64,000 nucleotides of DNA from Dyella sp. SG609. GTDB taxonomy: Bacteria > Pseudomonadota > Gammaproteobacteria > Xanthomonadales > Rhodanobacteraceae. Below are positions 23,543 through 31,128 of this stretch, one piece after another. Below the pieces are notes generated by a model, which saw only the letters and a program-made list of their open reading frames with translations, did no database searches and had not been told where the DNA came from. The stretch is taken from assembly GCF_012275375.1 (NCBI RefSeq), contig NZ_JAAZQJ010000006.1, positions 1 through 64,000 of the forward strand, read 5' to 3'. Positions within the stretch are counted from its first letter, which is position 1. Each line of letters begins with the position of its first letter. A program made the translations under genes and the position numbers.

Positions 23543-23733
23543 CGACGCATGCCTCGTTTTATATGCTTCGCGGCGTCTACTGCTGCAGCGAGCTTTTGCC
23601 TTCGAGACATCACTTGCAAGGGCTTCAAAGGAGGTGTCTTGATAAGATGATCGAACAGATCACTTAGGTGTGTTATCCATTTGCCAAGCAGTGACACAGG
23701 ACGATGGGCGATGTGTGAAAGAAGGGTGATCAT
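23539..23733 (-). CDS. Small hypothetical protein, first gene of a coupled pair
   Basis: A 64-residue protein (ITLLSHIAHRPVSLLGKWIT, DLFDHLIKTPPLKPLQ, basic C-terminus RRQKLAAAVDAAKHIKRGMR). ATG 23733 has GAGGCGAC seven bases upstream. The amphipathic N-terminal helix could touch membrane. Its TGA overlaps the next start by ATGA. Two short basic proteins in an operon might act as a complex or as a toxic small protein with a partner; nothing in the sequence decides this. Confidence 0.5.
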   Translation of the reverse strand: MITLLSHIAHRPVSLLGKWITHLSDLFDHLIKTPPLKPLQVMSRRQKLAAAVDAAKHIKRGMRR

Positions 23734-23849
23734 AGCGGTCGCCTCAAATAATGAGCCTCTACAAGTCGAAACAGCAGTCGAAGTCAAACGGTAGGCCGGT
23801 GTGTGATGAAACCGGTGGCGGGGATGGCCCCACCACAAGTTCCTGGTAG

Positions 23850-24302
23850 TTACTTCTTGGCGGGCACGTTCACCGCATCGATGGCATGGATGATGCCGTT
23901 GCTCGAGGTGATGTCTCGCCCAGTGATGATTGCGCTGCCGATGCGGAGCTTGTCGCCGTCTTTCGTGACCGCTGCCGTCTGGCCCTGCATCATCTTGGGT
24001 GTGGTCAGCTTCTCGACGTCAACCGCCGGTACTCGACCGGGCATCACGTGGTACTTCAGTACGGAGATAAGCTCCGCCTTGTTCTCTGGCTTCAGCCAGT
24101 TCTCCAGGGTGCCTTCCGGCAGCTTCTTGAACGCCGCATCCGTCGGCGCAAAGAAGGTATAGGGGCCTGATTCCTTCAGGGTTTGGGTGAGGTCCGCTGC
24201 TTCGAGGGCCTTGCCTAGCGTATGGAAGGATCCATTCGCAGCCGCTGTCTCGATGATGTTCTTGCCAGGGGCGTGGGTAGTATTGGCGTCATGGTTGGAC
24301 AT
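23850..24302 (-). CDS. Fasciclin (FAS1) domain protein
   Basis: A 150-residue single FAS1 domain. The H1 box GPYTFFAPTDAAFKKLPEGT lies near residues 47-66, a Y-H conserved pair in LKYHVMPG near 90, and the H2-like end DITSSNGIIHAIDAVNVP closes the fold. Most bacterial FAS1 proteins are exported adhesion or matrix proteins, but this one has no signal peptide: the start ATG 24302 gives a hydrophilic SNHDANTTHAPGKN leader, so it may be cytosolic or leave by another route. ATG 24452 is not used because it would read through the conserved leader. Leader copy 2 (24303-24610) precedes it directly and is the same element found before orphan gene D1. Confidence 0.88.
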   Translation of the reverse strand: MSNHDANTTHAPGKNIIETAAANGSFHTLGKALEAADLTQTLKESGPYTFFAPTDAAFKKLPEGTLENWLKPENKAELISVLKYHVMPGRVPAVDVEKLTTPKMMQGQTAAVTKDGDKLRIGSAIITGRDITSSNGIIHAIDAVNVPAKK

Positions 24303-24610
24303 ATATGTGCCTTGAGTGGTGATCCGAGTGGCGGATCTGGGGCGGCCGAAGCCGCAACTCCGATAAGAGTCGGAGAAGTACTCAGGTGGCGTTAGGGATA
24401 GGACCGCGTGACTGAGGCGCCTGCCAAGAGAAGGCTTTATTCCTGGCGCCAACGCAGCATGCGCCTGCGGTTGTTAGGTGGGGGTAACGCGAGAAGACGA
24501 GGCGGACACAATATCTAACCCGGTCGTATTCGGATGCCTGTCGGGGGCTTCGGACGCAAGGGTTTGACGACACGTTACGGCGGCGTAACGAAAGAAGGCG
24601 CATGTTGGGG
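24303..24610 (-). promoter_or_regulatory. Conserved ~300-nt leader, copy 2
   Basis: Reverse-strand counterpart of 5605-5910. Matching blocks (given on the + strand) are GTTGTTAGGTGG 24470-24481, CCAACGCAGCATGCGCC 24449-24465 and CCGCGTGACTGAGGC 24404-24418, and two stems: CGTTACG/CGTAACG at 24573-24590 and GCGGC-TTCG-GCCGC at 24342-24355, the latter with a UUCG loop on the transcript. It ends at the start of the fasciclin gene. Identity falls in loops and between blocks while block order and spacing are kept, as in a structured leader or a complex promoter. Confidence 0.65.
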
Positions 24611-24651
24611 AGGCGCCGCGGCTCAAGTGATCATGCCTCCGGCGCCTCAGA

Positions 24652-24876
24652 CTATCCGTGACTTTTCTTCCAAGCTCTCTGAGCCTCCTCCGCACTGATC
24701 GGAGTTGTGGGTGATGCACGCGCACGCCCTGCAGGATGCAGGTTCGCACTCGAGGCCTTTCCATGTACATCCTCAATCAGCTCAACTTGCTCTATTTTTA
24801 CCCTCACAAGATGCGCTTCTCGCCGGCCGCCGATGTTGCTCACAGTGATCGCTGTACTCAGCGATTTTCGGGCCAT
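24652..24876 (-). CDS. Small hypothetical protein
   Basis: A 74-residue ORF from ATG 24876 (ARKSLSTAITVSNIGGRREA, HLVRVKIEQVELIEDVHGKA, then AEEAQRAWKKSHG). A strand-rich N-terminal half and a charged tail look protein-like. The ribosome binding site is weak and a + strand ORF overlaps it. It occupies the gap between leader copy 2 and the family C gene at 25141. No family recognised. Confidence 0.35.
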   Translation of the reverse strand: MARKSLSTAITVSNIGGRREAHLVRVKIEQVELIEDVHGKASSANLHPAGRARASPTTPISAEEAQRAWKKSHG

Positions 24877-25140
24877 TCGGTGTGGGCGGCACATTCTCCA
24901 GAAAAGCCTCTGCCGCTGCCTCGACAAGATGACGGCGCACTCAAGCTCGACCTGTCGGAATCGTTCAGTGATCGAGATTGTATCGATTCGGATCGCACGG
25001 ACAATGATGGAGCGACCAACACAACCCGTGGCTCATCGTGATCGATGAGCGCTCGCATCCCCATACGATGGTTGATCATTGCGCCCGCACCTGTCGAGAG
25101 AATCTGAGGGCATTGGTGATCACCGTCGAAGGAAGTCATC

Positions 25141-25362
25141 ATGACCAATATATCTGGCAAAACTACGAATGGCTTTACGTACGACGGCGATTACGAACTC
25201 ACTCGCTCGGATCGTGTCAGGTGGAGCGCCACCTATCGGCGTGATGGAATATTCTTTGGCATGCGACATGGCGGCATCAATGAACTTCTCGGCGTATCGC
25301 TGAATGAGGTTCGAGAAGCCGTCATGGAGGACATCGAGCTTGTCTGGGTCCGTACCAATTAG
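25141..25362 (+). CDS. Orphan small protein, family C copy 2
   Basis: A 73-residue near-twin of 5170-5391; the first 14 residues are identical and RWSATYRRDGIFFGMRHGG is unchanged, while the C-terminal helix differs more. ATG 25141 has AAGGAAG seven bases upstream. It reads away from leader copy 2 and the fasciclin gene, as copy 1 does from leader copy 1 and gene D1. This repeated arrangement suggests shared control. Soluble; function unknown. Confidence 0.75.
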   Translation: MTNISGKTTNGFTYDGDYELTRSDRVRWSATYRRDGIFFGMRHGGINELLGVSLNEVREAVMEDIELVWVRTN

Positions 25363-25760
25363 ACGAAGTGCAGTACCTTGCTGAGCATCGATTGCAGGCT
25401 CTACCGATCGAGCGCTGTTGACTCTCCTCAGTGGCCAATGTGGACGTTCACGTCCTCAGTTCCATGGGCGAGGTGAATGCGTTTGGTTTATAGCGAGTCC
25501 CTTGTAGTCATTGAAGGACCACCATCCGTCAAGGGTGGTGAGGATGATTTCTCACTCGGATGGCCGATGCAGTCACCGGGCTTGATGCATCGGATAAGTG
25601 CAACGGCGAGGAGGGGGGCAATAACCCGAGGCCGTGACACGATCTATTTGAATCGATGCAAGAGAAATCGCGTGCGTGCGCCAACGCACCGACACGGAAC
25701 CGCTTCGACCCCAATGTGAGTCATCGCCATTCATTCGCCACTGGCAAGCGGGGTGACGTC

Positions 25761-26819
25761 GTGAACACTATTACCCTATTCATCGTCGCCACCTTGACTG
25801 CCGTGGGCGGCCTGTTTATGTATCGCGGCAATATAGGCGTGGCGATTGGTTTTTGGGGCGCCGCCGCAATCGTTTCGCAATCGCTTAAAATGGCCAACAC
25901 GTGGCAGAAGTTTGTTGTTCTGCGCGCAGGAAAACTACTGGGGGTGCGTGGGCCTGGCTTATTTCTCATCATTCCGGTGATCGATCGAGTGGTCGCGGTC
26001 GTTGATGAGCGTATTCAGACCACCGCCTTCAACGCTGAGCAGGCGCTCACGCGCGACACGGTGCCTGTCAACGTGGATGCCATTATCTTCTGGCACGTGC
26101 ACGATGCCAGGAAGGCTGCACTGGCCATTACCGACTACCAGCAGGCCATCGCCCGTGTAGCTCAAACCTCACTGCGCGAAATGATTGGCTCATCGATGCT
26201 CGCGTCCCTGCTATCGGACCGCCAATCCGCCGACCTAGCGCTATGCACTGAAATCGGAAATAAGACCACCGAATGGGGGTTGACGGTGCGATCAGTGGAA
26301 ATACGCGATGTGGCTATTCCCGTGGCGCTGCAGGACGCTATGTCGAGGCAGGCTCAAGCCGAACGAGAGAAGCAGGCTCGCATTATCCTTGGGTCAGCCG
26401 AGGCCGAGATTGCGAGCAAGTTCGTCAGCGCGGCGAAGGTCTATTCCGATCAGCCGACTGCACTCCAGTTGCGCGCTATGAATATCATCTATGAGACGAC
26501 GAAGGAGCGCGGAACCACCATCCTCATTCCTAGTTCAATGGTCGATAGCATGAACCCTGTATCAGCGCTCGCATGGGCGCTAGGCGCGCATCGCGCGACC
26601 GTGCATGCGGATGAAAGCCATGGCGACGCCGATGAATCGACTTCAATCCATGCCCCAGTTGACACCAAGGCCGAAGACAATCCTAGAGCTATTAAGACGG
26701 CGGAGTGGAGCCTGGCCAGCGCGTTGAATGACCTTGTGTCAGAGGGCGGTCATGCACTTGCTTCTGACGATGAGGTGGTGCCGCCTAGACTAAGCCAGAT
26801 ATCCGCGAAGCCCGGATAA
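25761..26819 (+). CDS. Slipin / SPFH (Band 7) domain membrane protein
   Basis: A 352-residue stomatin-like protein. The N-terminus holds one or two membrane helices (ITLFIVATLTAVGGLFMY, then GNIGVAIGFWGAAAIV). The SPFH domain starts with VVLRAGKLLGVRGPGLFLII and continues through DERIQTTAFNAEQALTRDTV and VNVDAIIFWHV. A helical coiled-coil segment (ALQDAMSRQAQAEREKQARI) drives oligomerisation. An Ala/Asp-rich tail of about 100 residues follows. Slipins form ring scaffolds at the inner membrane, often paired with NfeD proteases; no NfeD gene is nearby. GTG 25761 (GGGGTGA upstream) is chosen because it puts the membrane helix at the N-terminus; ATG 25656 adds a non-homologous stretch. Confidence 0.9.
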   Translation: MNTITLFIVATLTAVGGLFMYRGNIGVAIGFWGAAAIVSQSLKMANTWQKFVVLRAGKLLGVRGPGLFLIIPVIDRVVAVVDERIQTTAFNAEQALTRDTVPVNVDAIIFWHVHDARKAALAITDYQQAIARVAQTSLREMIGSSMLASLLSDRQSADLALCTEIGNKTTEWGLTVRSVEIRDVAIPVALQDAMSRQAQAEREKQARIILGSAEAEIASKFVSAAKVYSDQPTALQLRAMNIIYETTKERGTTILIPSSMVDSMNPVSALAWALGAHRATVHADESHGDADESTSIHAPVDTKAEDNPRAIKTAEWSLASALNDLVSEGGHALASDDEVVPPRLSQISAKPG

Positions 26820-27313
26820 GCGGTCTCGGTCAAGGAGCTCTGATATGCACGGTACGTATAGCTGGCAAGCAGCCTGCTTTGGCGACTAGCTTGTCATAGC
26901 GACAATGACTGGAAGACGCTCTGTCGTTCGCCGGCCAACGTTATATCGAACCAGCACACCGCATCTAACTGAAGCATAGCTTTCGGGGGGGCGCGACGCT
27001 GCTGGTCAGCGAAGTTAAGCTCGGCATATTAGCCACTTCGAGCTGACGAACATGTCCATGCCGAACATTGATCGAATAATGCGCGCGGCCTTGTCAAGCC
27101 GACATTTGAGCCGCTCGACACACTTGATGATCACCAAGGTGATCGGCATGAAGAGTCTTGGTGTGGGCATTACACGAAAGGGAATCGGCGACCTAGCTGC
27201 TACGCACGCTGAGGTTTGGGAGTCGATGCTTTGAGTCAGTGCCGCAGTCCGTGAGCCAAACCTCTAAGACCGCGAGGCTATCTATCCGCATCTCACCCGA
27301 AGAGGTTGCAACC
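26820..27313. other. Gap between slipin and family C copy 3
   Basis: No supported gene. A 60-codon ORF at 27052-27234 has no ribosome binding site and no relatives in the window. No terminator with a clear T-run was seen after the slipin gene. Confidence 0.4.
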
Positions 27314-27535
27314 ATGTCTGACATTGCAGGGACGACGAGCGACGGTTTCGACTACACCGCCATGTATGTCGCAGCTGTCCTGAACAGTGTTGTCTGGGCG
27401 GCGACGTTTCGCCTTGATGGCGACTATCGGGGAGCACGGCATGGGAGAGTCTTCGAGGTCTCGGAACTGTCGATAACCGATCTTCAGCAGGTCATTAAGG
27501 ACGATATTGAATGTGCCTGGGTCAGCAAAGCTTGA
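27314..27535 (+). CDS. Orphan small protein, family C copy 3 (divergent)
   Basis: A 73-residue protein, the same length as copies 1 and 2, with aligned landmarks: G-T-T-S-D-G-F-D-Y for GKTTNGFTY, VVWAATFRLDGDYRGARHG for VRWSATYRRDGIFFGMRHG, and a final DDIECAW for DDIEFTW. Overall identity is much lower, so it is an older duplicate. ATG 27314 (GAGG nine bases upstream) is chosen over 27239 by this alignment. The conserved residues (Trp, Ala, Asp-Gly, Arg-His-Gly, C-terminal acidic helix) probably define the functional core. Confidence 0.7.
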   Translation: MSDIAGTTSDGFDYTAMYVAAVLNSVVWAATFRLDGDYRGARHGRVFEVSELSITDLQQVIKDDIECAWVSKA

Positions 27536-27752
27536 TGCATTAGCTATCGACACGCGTCTCAGGCTTGCGCGGCATGTCCAGCCTACCTAGTTGCGTATTT
27601 CCAAGCGCTAGGGCCAAGCGGCTTATGGGGGCATTGCCGCCCTTGTTCGGTGATCGCATCATTGCCTGGCGTCGTGCCATTCATGGGGTGAGACTCATTG
27701 GTCAGCCCCATAAGTGCTATCCGCGAGAAGTAGATGGGGTGTCCATGAGGGG

Positions 27753-27842
27753 CTATGACTTGTCGTCAATGTTATGCACGCTAGCCGCAACGGAGCGCCC
27801 GTGCCTACTGAAAATGAATAAAGTGACGCCCAAAGCCAGTTG
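27753..27842 (-). pseudogene. DUF1328 C-terminal fragment cut by IS3
   Basis: The reverse frame ends with LALGVTLFIFSRHGRSVAAS, then VHNIDDKS, matching the end of the intact DUF1328 gene at 28459-28656 (LALCITLLTFNRHG...PVDGKS). Its N-terminal two thirds are replaced by the IS3 remnant starting near 27841. Confidence 0.65.
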
Positions 27843-28150
27843 GAACGGAAAGTTGGCCAGCTGACCATGGAAGCGGATCTGCTCAAAAAAACGCAAAAAC
27901 GCGATCACTCGAGCAGCGACGACGACTTCTTCGTCGTCAGCGGCCCGCGGCCTGTTCCATTCGAAGGGCTTGCCAAGTGATCGGCCTCGCCCGCAGTACG
28001 TTCTACCGTCGCCCAACCGCCAAAGCCGTGGGGCTGGGCGACGCCCGATTGGTGGCACTTATCCATGACATACATGATGAATTCCCTGGCTATGGCTATG
28101 TCACTGCTCGCTACCAGGTAGCGTTGGCCAACTATGGCTTGGTCGGCTCC
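27841..28150 (+). mobile_element. IS3-family remnant 4 (OrfA end and OrfB start)
   Basis: LERKVGQLTMEADLLKK is the leucine-zipper end of OrfA; after about 70 bp IGLARSTFYRRP and LIHDIHDEFPGYGYVTARYQ is the N-terminus of OrfB, overlapping OrfA's frame as expected for IS3 programmed frameshifting. Both outer parts are missing. It lies between a headless DUF1328 gene and family D copy 2, whose 3' end it replaces. The OrfB type fits remnant 1 (8036-8370) rather than remnant 3. Confidence 0.8.
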
Positions 28151-28367
28151 AGTTGGGGTTAATGATGCCACTGATGCCTTCGATGTCGGCAATGCGATCG
28201 CGCATCCATTGATTGTCAGAAGCGCTGGCGCATGCAAGGGCTTGACGAGCTAGAGGCGCATACCTGCACCAAAAGTCGAGATCGTCCAGGCTCTCGCTAC
28301 GCAATCTGGAAACAGAGCGTTCCAACTGTTCTAGAGTCCGCTGAAGCTCTGCTCGATGGCCATTCAT
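28101..28367 (-). CDS. Orphan small protein, family D copy 2 (3' end altered)
   Basis: ATG 28367 with CAGGAG six bases upstream opens an 88-codon frame: NGHRAELQRTLEQLERSVSR, then DDLDFWCRYAPLARQAL and DNQWMRDRIADIEGI. The first 68 residues or so match family D copy 1 (5911-6135). The last 20 are read antisense through the IS3 remnant, so the natural C-terminus is gone. The conserved helical core is intact, so it may still work. Unlike copy 1 it is not preceded by the shared leader. Confidence 0.6.
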   Translation of the reverse strand: MNGHRAELQRTLEQLERSVSRLRSESLDDLDFWCRYAPLARQALACASASDNQWMRDRIADIEGISGIINPNWSRPSHSWPTLPGSEQ

Positions 28368-28458
28368 ATTCGTCTCCTGATATGCGGTGACTCTTCAGTG
28401 GGACGCACTGGCACATGAGCTGTACCTTACACGTCACGCAAACGTGTGCCAGAAAGGA

Positions 28459-28656
28459 TTATGACTTGCCGTCAACAGGGTGCGTGGTCGTGACTTCGTT
28501 CCCGTGCCTGTTGAAGGTGAGCAACGTAATGCACAAGGCCAAGGACGCGAAGAAAATGAATTCGGCGACACCAGTGGCGACTCCGGCGATACCCGTAAAG
28601 CCAAGGGTGCCGAATATCGACGCAATGACAAGAAAAATGAGTGCGTAATAAAGCAT
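28459..28656 (-). CDS. DUF1328 (YtjA-like) small membrane protein
   Basis: A 65-residue protein with two membrane helices (LYYALIFLVIASIFGTLGF and GVAEFIFFASLALCITLLTF) and the family's GFTGIAGVATGVAEF loop, then a hydrophilic tail NRHGNEVTTTHPVDGKS longer than usual. DUF1328 proteins are envelope-stress-associated inner-membrane proteins without known activity. ATG 28656. A truncated paralogue lies at 27753-27842. Confidence 0.88.
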   Translation of the reverse strand: MLYYALIFLVIASIFGTLGFTGIAGVATGVAEFIFFASLALCITLLTFNRHGNEVTTTHPVDGKS

Positions 28657-28959
28657 GATGAACCCTGTGGCAGCCGAGGGTGTCCGCCACGCTATAAGCG
28701 TAGTGCTGGTCTGTACAGGCGCTGACAGCGTGATATGCCATCTTCGGAAAGCGTCTGGGTAACTTCAGTGATTACCGGCCGGAAGGAACGTCTGCTTTCC
28801 TTCCGGCGTGGCTTTCAATGGAAATCGTACGCATGCCGAGGTTTGTCGTCGGTGCGCCACCGTACTGACGCGGTCGTCAGAGCGACGTAAGATGCTAACG
28901 TGAAAGGCAATATGCGATGACACCAAGTCGGTTTACTGATTACATCCATCGGAATACTT
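28657..28959. other. Intergenic, nothing supported
   Basis: No gene, repeat or terminator could be supported. A CCGGCCGGAAGG...CCTTCCGGCG dyad near 28774-28806 might be a weak hairpin. Confidence 0.35.
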
Positions 28960-29199
28960 ATGACGATATCCGGCGATACCCACGTCACCGGTCTGGAAGG
29001 GCGTTTTGACACCCTTCTCGATCAGAATCAGCGCATCATGAAAGAGAACGCGCTGTTGAGGCAGGCGTTGTTACGGCATCCGTCCGGCGCTCTGCAGATT
29101 CGATCCGTGGAACGCTCTTTGGGCCGGGCATACCGGCAGACCGGTTCCACCGAATCCGATGGATTGTCAGCCAATAGTGAGCCTCTCGGAAAAGATTGA
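28960..29199 (+). CDS. Small coiled-coil hypothetical protein
   Basis: A 79-residue hydrophilic ORF (TISGDTHVTGLEGRFDTLLD, QNQRIMKENALLRQALLRHP) with a short leucine-zipper-like stretch at about residues 20-42 and a disordered tail. ATG 28960 has GGAATA upstream. Codon use and heptads are plausible; no paralogue or family. Confidence 0.4.
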   Translation: MTISGDTHVTGLEGRFDTLLDQNQRIMKENALLRQALLRHPSGALQIRSVERSLGRAYRQTGSTESDGLSANSEPLGKD

Positions 29200-29268
29200 C
29201 GTGGGTAGATAGCGTTTCCCAGGCGTATCTCATGCATCAATCCATGCTTGCCGCTAGAGGTCCCGACA

Positions 29269-29301
29269 ATGAAGGGCATTCAAGGCTCTTACCGTGGCTG
29301 A
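29269..29301 (+). pseudogene. Family A copy 3, first ten codons only
   Basis: ATG 29269 (AGAGGT upstream) reads MKGIQGSYRG and stops at TGA 29299-29301; family A copy 2 begins MTGIQGSYRG. Homology ends at the stop. From 29292 another frame (TVAEALHKTTGFQAGGRAGL, VRRIANPGIDYK, TAG at 29386-29388) looks like the tail of a different gene. The locus is a deletion scar joining two fragments. Confidence 0.5.
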
Positions 29302-29407
29302 AGCGCTGCATAAAACGACTGGCTTCCAGGCAGGAGGTCGAGCCGGCTTGGTGCGGCGGATCGCCAACCCGGGCATCGACTACAAATAGGCGATGCTGGC
29401 GCATCCC

Positions 29408-30124
29408 TTAAATCGCCATCGGGGGAAGGAGGCGGTCGTATTCCTTCTTGACCACGGCATAGCATTCACAAGTTCGACGCTCCAGTTTTTCGCGATCGAG
29501 CACCGTGATATGGCCGCGCTGATACCGGATCAGCCCGGCTTGCTGCAGGTTGCCAGCGGCCTCCGTGACACCTTCACGACGAACGCCTAGCATGTTGGCA
29601 ATCAGCTCCTGCGTCATCACCAGTTCTTTGGAGTGCAGTCGATCCAGACTCAGAAGGAGCCATCGGCACAGTTGTTGATCTAGGGAGTGATGGCGATTGC
29701 ATACTGCCGTCTGCGCCATCTGCGTTATAAGGGCCTGGGTGTAACGAAGCAGGAGGTGCATGACGGCACCGGCGCGACTGAATTCCTGCAGCATGAGGTC
29801 GGCCTTAAGCCGATATCCCTGGCCCGCGCTTTGCACTAAGGCACGACTCGGCGTCGACTCCCCTCCCATGAAGAGCGAAATGCCGACAATCCCCTCGTTG
29901 CCGACGACGGCAATCTCCGCCGAGGCCCCGTCTTCCATCACGTATAGCAATGACACAATCGAGGTGGTTGGAAAGTACACATGAGCCAATCGGCTACCAG
30001 GTTCATAAAGCACTTTGCCGAGTGGCATGTCCACCGCCTCAAGATGCGGTAGCCAATGCGCCAACTCCGCTTCAGGTAATGCGGCGAGCAGGCGATTCTG
30101 TCGCGGACCATATGCCTGGGGCAT
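29408..30124 (-). CDS. Crp/Fnr family transcriptional regulator
   Basis: A 238-residue protein: cNMP-binding-like beta barrel at about 30-130 (VLYEPGSRLAHVYFPTTSIV, EIAVVGNEGIVGISLFMGG), dimer helix, and a C-terminal winged helix with VMTQELIANMLGVRREGVTE. The cAMP-contact Arg/Ser pattern of Crp is absent (NEGIVGIS), so the effector is not cAMP; no Cys cluster for an Fe-S centre is present. This subgroup is common in Xanthomonads and rhizobia in stress clusters. ATG 30124 (GGAGAAG upstream) is preferred to ATG 30187. It is downstream of the decayed 6PGDH gene on the same strand and may control genes of this region. Confidence 0.9.
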   Translation of the reverse strand: MPQAYGPRQNRLLAALPEAELAHWLPHLEAVDMPLGKVLYEPGSRLAHVYFPTTSIVSLLYVMEDGASAEIAVVGNEGIVGISLFMGGESTPSRALVQSAGQGYRLKADLMLQEFSRAGAVMHLLLRYTQALITQMAQTAVCNRHHSLDQQLCRWLLLSLDRLHSKELVMTQELIANMLGVRREGVTEAAGNLQQAGLIRYQRGHITVLDREKLERRTCECYAVVKKEYDRLLPPMAI

Positions 30125-30283
30125 AGGCTTCTCCTCTACGGCTCGATACATCTTAGGTCCCGGATCGGGTTCCAGAAAACTGCACAAACGGGTTAACCCA
30201 TCTACAGCGATCCTGCTGTGAATATTTTGTTTAACTCAGTGGAGCGCGGGTCGCGACTTGACAAGCTGGCGCGCCTGCACGGA

Positions 30284-31128
30284 TCAGGGGGAGGTCTCGC
30301 GCAGAAGACTGAGCAACGACCCCGCAAGCAGGGGTATGGCCACCCTCAGCTCAGATGCTTCCTCAAGGACCCATCTGGCGTCGGGAGCTTCATCGAGCGC
30401 CGCATCCTGCGCACCCATTCGACCACGCTTCGTCACGCGGTCAGGGGCCGCCAGATTCAAAAAGCAACTACGCGCCTTATCGCCATGGTCCCAGAGCGTC
30501 GCCAATTACCGAAGATCGACGGCAGGTTCAGCCTTAAGGCCAAGGATCGTGAAACCTTCGTCGGCCACCTGCACCATGGCCCACTTCATGGCTTGATGGA
30601 GCATCCTTGCGAAATGGCCCGCTCCCTCCCGGCCGATCCTGCCCCAGCTTTGTGCGCCCGAAGCTCCGAGCGCATCGAAGATACCGCTAAGCCGCTAAGC
30701 CGCTCAACCATCGACCGGTCTCCGCCAATGGCCAGGCAGCAGCCGTCTGTCAGCGGCCATGCTCCGCATATGCCTACATCGATGAGCCAGTACTGAAATC
30801 GGGAGAACACAAGCGCCCGACGAAGCGTGTCCTTGTAATAGGAGCGACCTGCATCGATAACCGTGTCGCCCCTGTCGAGAAGAGGCAGCAAAGTATTGTA
30901 GACGCACTCGGTCTCCGCGCGGCTCTGCATCGCCATCCACAGAGTGCGAGGCGGTGAAAGAACGATAGCCAGATCGTCGAAACGATCGACCGGCGTCGCG
31001 CCCGTAGGCCAGGCCACTTTGCCCGGTTCGTGATGTGGATCGAAGCCGACGACCTGGTATCCGGCCTGTAGCCATCGTTTGGCGACGAGGGCACTGGCCG
31101 GCTTGCGCCCGATGATACCTATCTGCAT
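30284..31128 (-). pseudogene. 6-phosphogluconate dehydrogenase-like gene, frameshifted
   Basis: Three reverse frames together cover a Gnd-type protein. Frame one from ATG 31128 gives MQIGIIGRKPASALVAKRWL, LSPPRTLWMA, GDTVIDAGRSYYKDTLRRAL and IDVGICGAWPL (the NAD(P) domain; the G-x-G-x-x-G loop is already altered). Near 30640 homology moves to a second frame with AGHFARMLHQAMKWAMVQVA, the substrate-domain start, ending at TAA 30507. A third frame resumes with ATLWDHGDKARSCFLNLAAP and ARWVLEEASELRVAIPLLAG, ending at about 30284. At least two frameshifts and a damaged nucleotide loop show a dead gene. It is divergent from the glucan synthase. Confidence 0.8.

Noticed and set aside
30218-30796. 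A 192-codon + strand ORF opposite the 6PGDH pseudogene
   Set aside because: Its reverse complement shows clear 6PGDH homology in three frames; the + strand product has no protein-like pattern.
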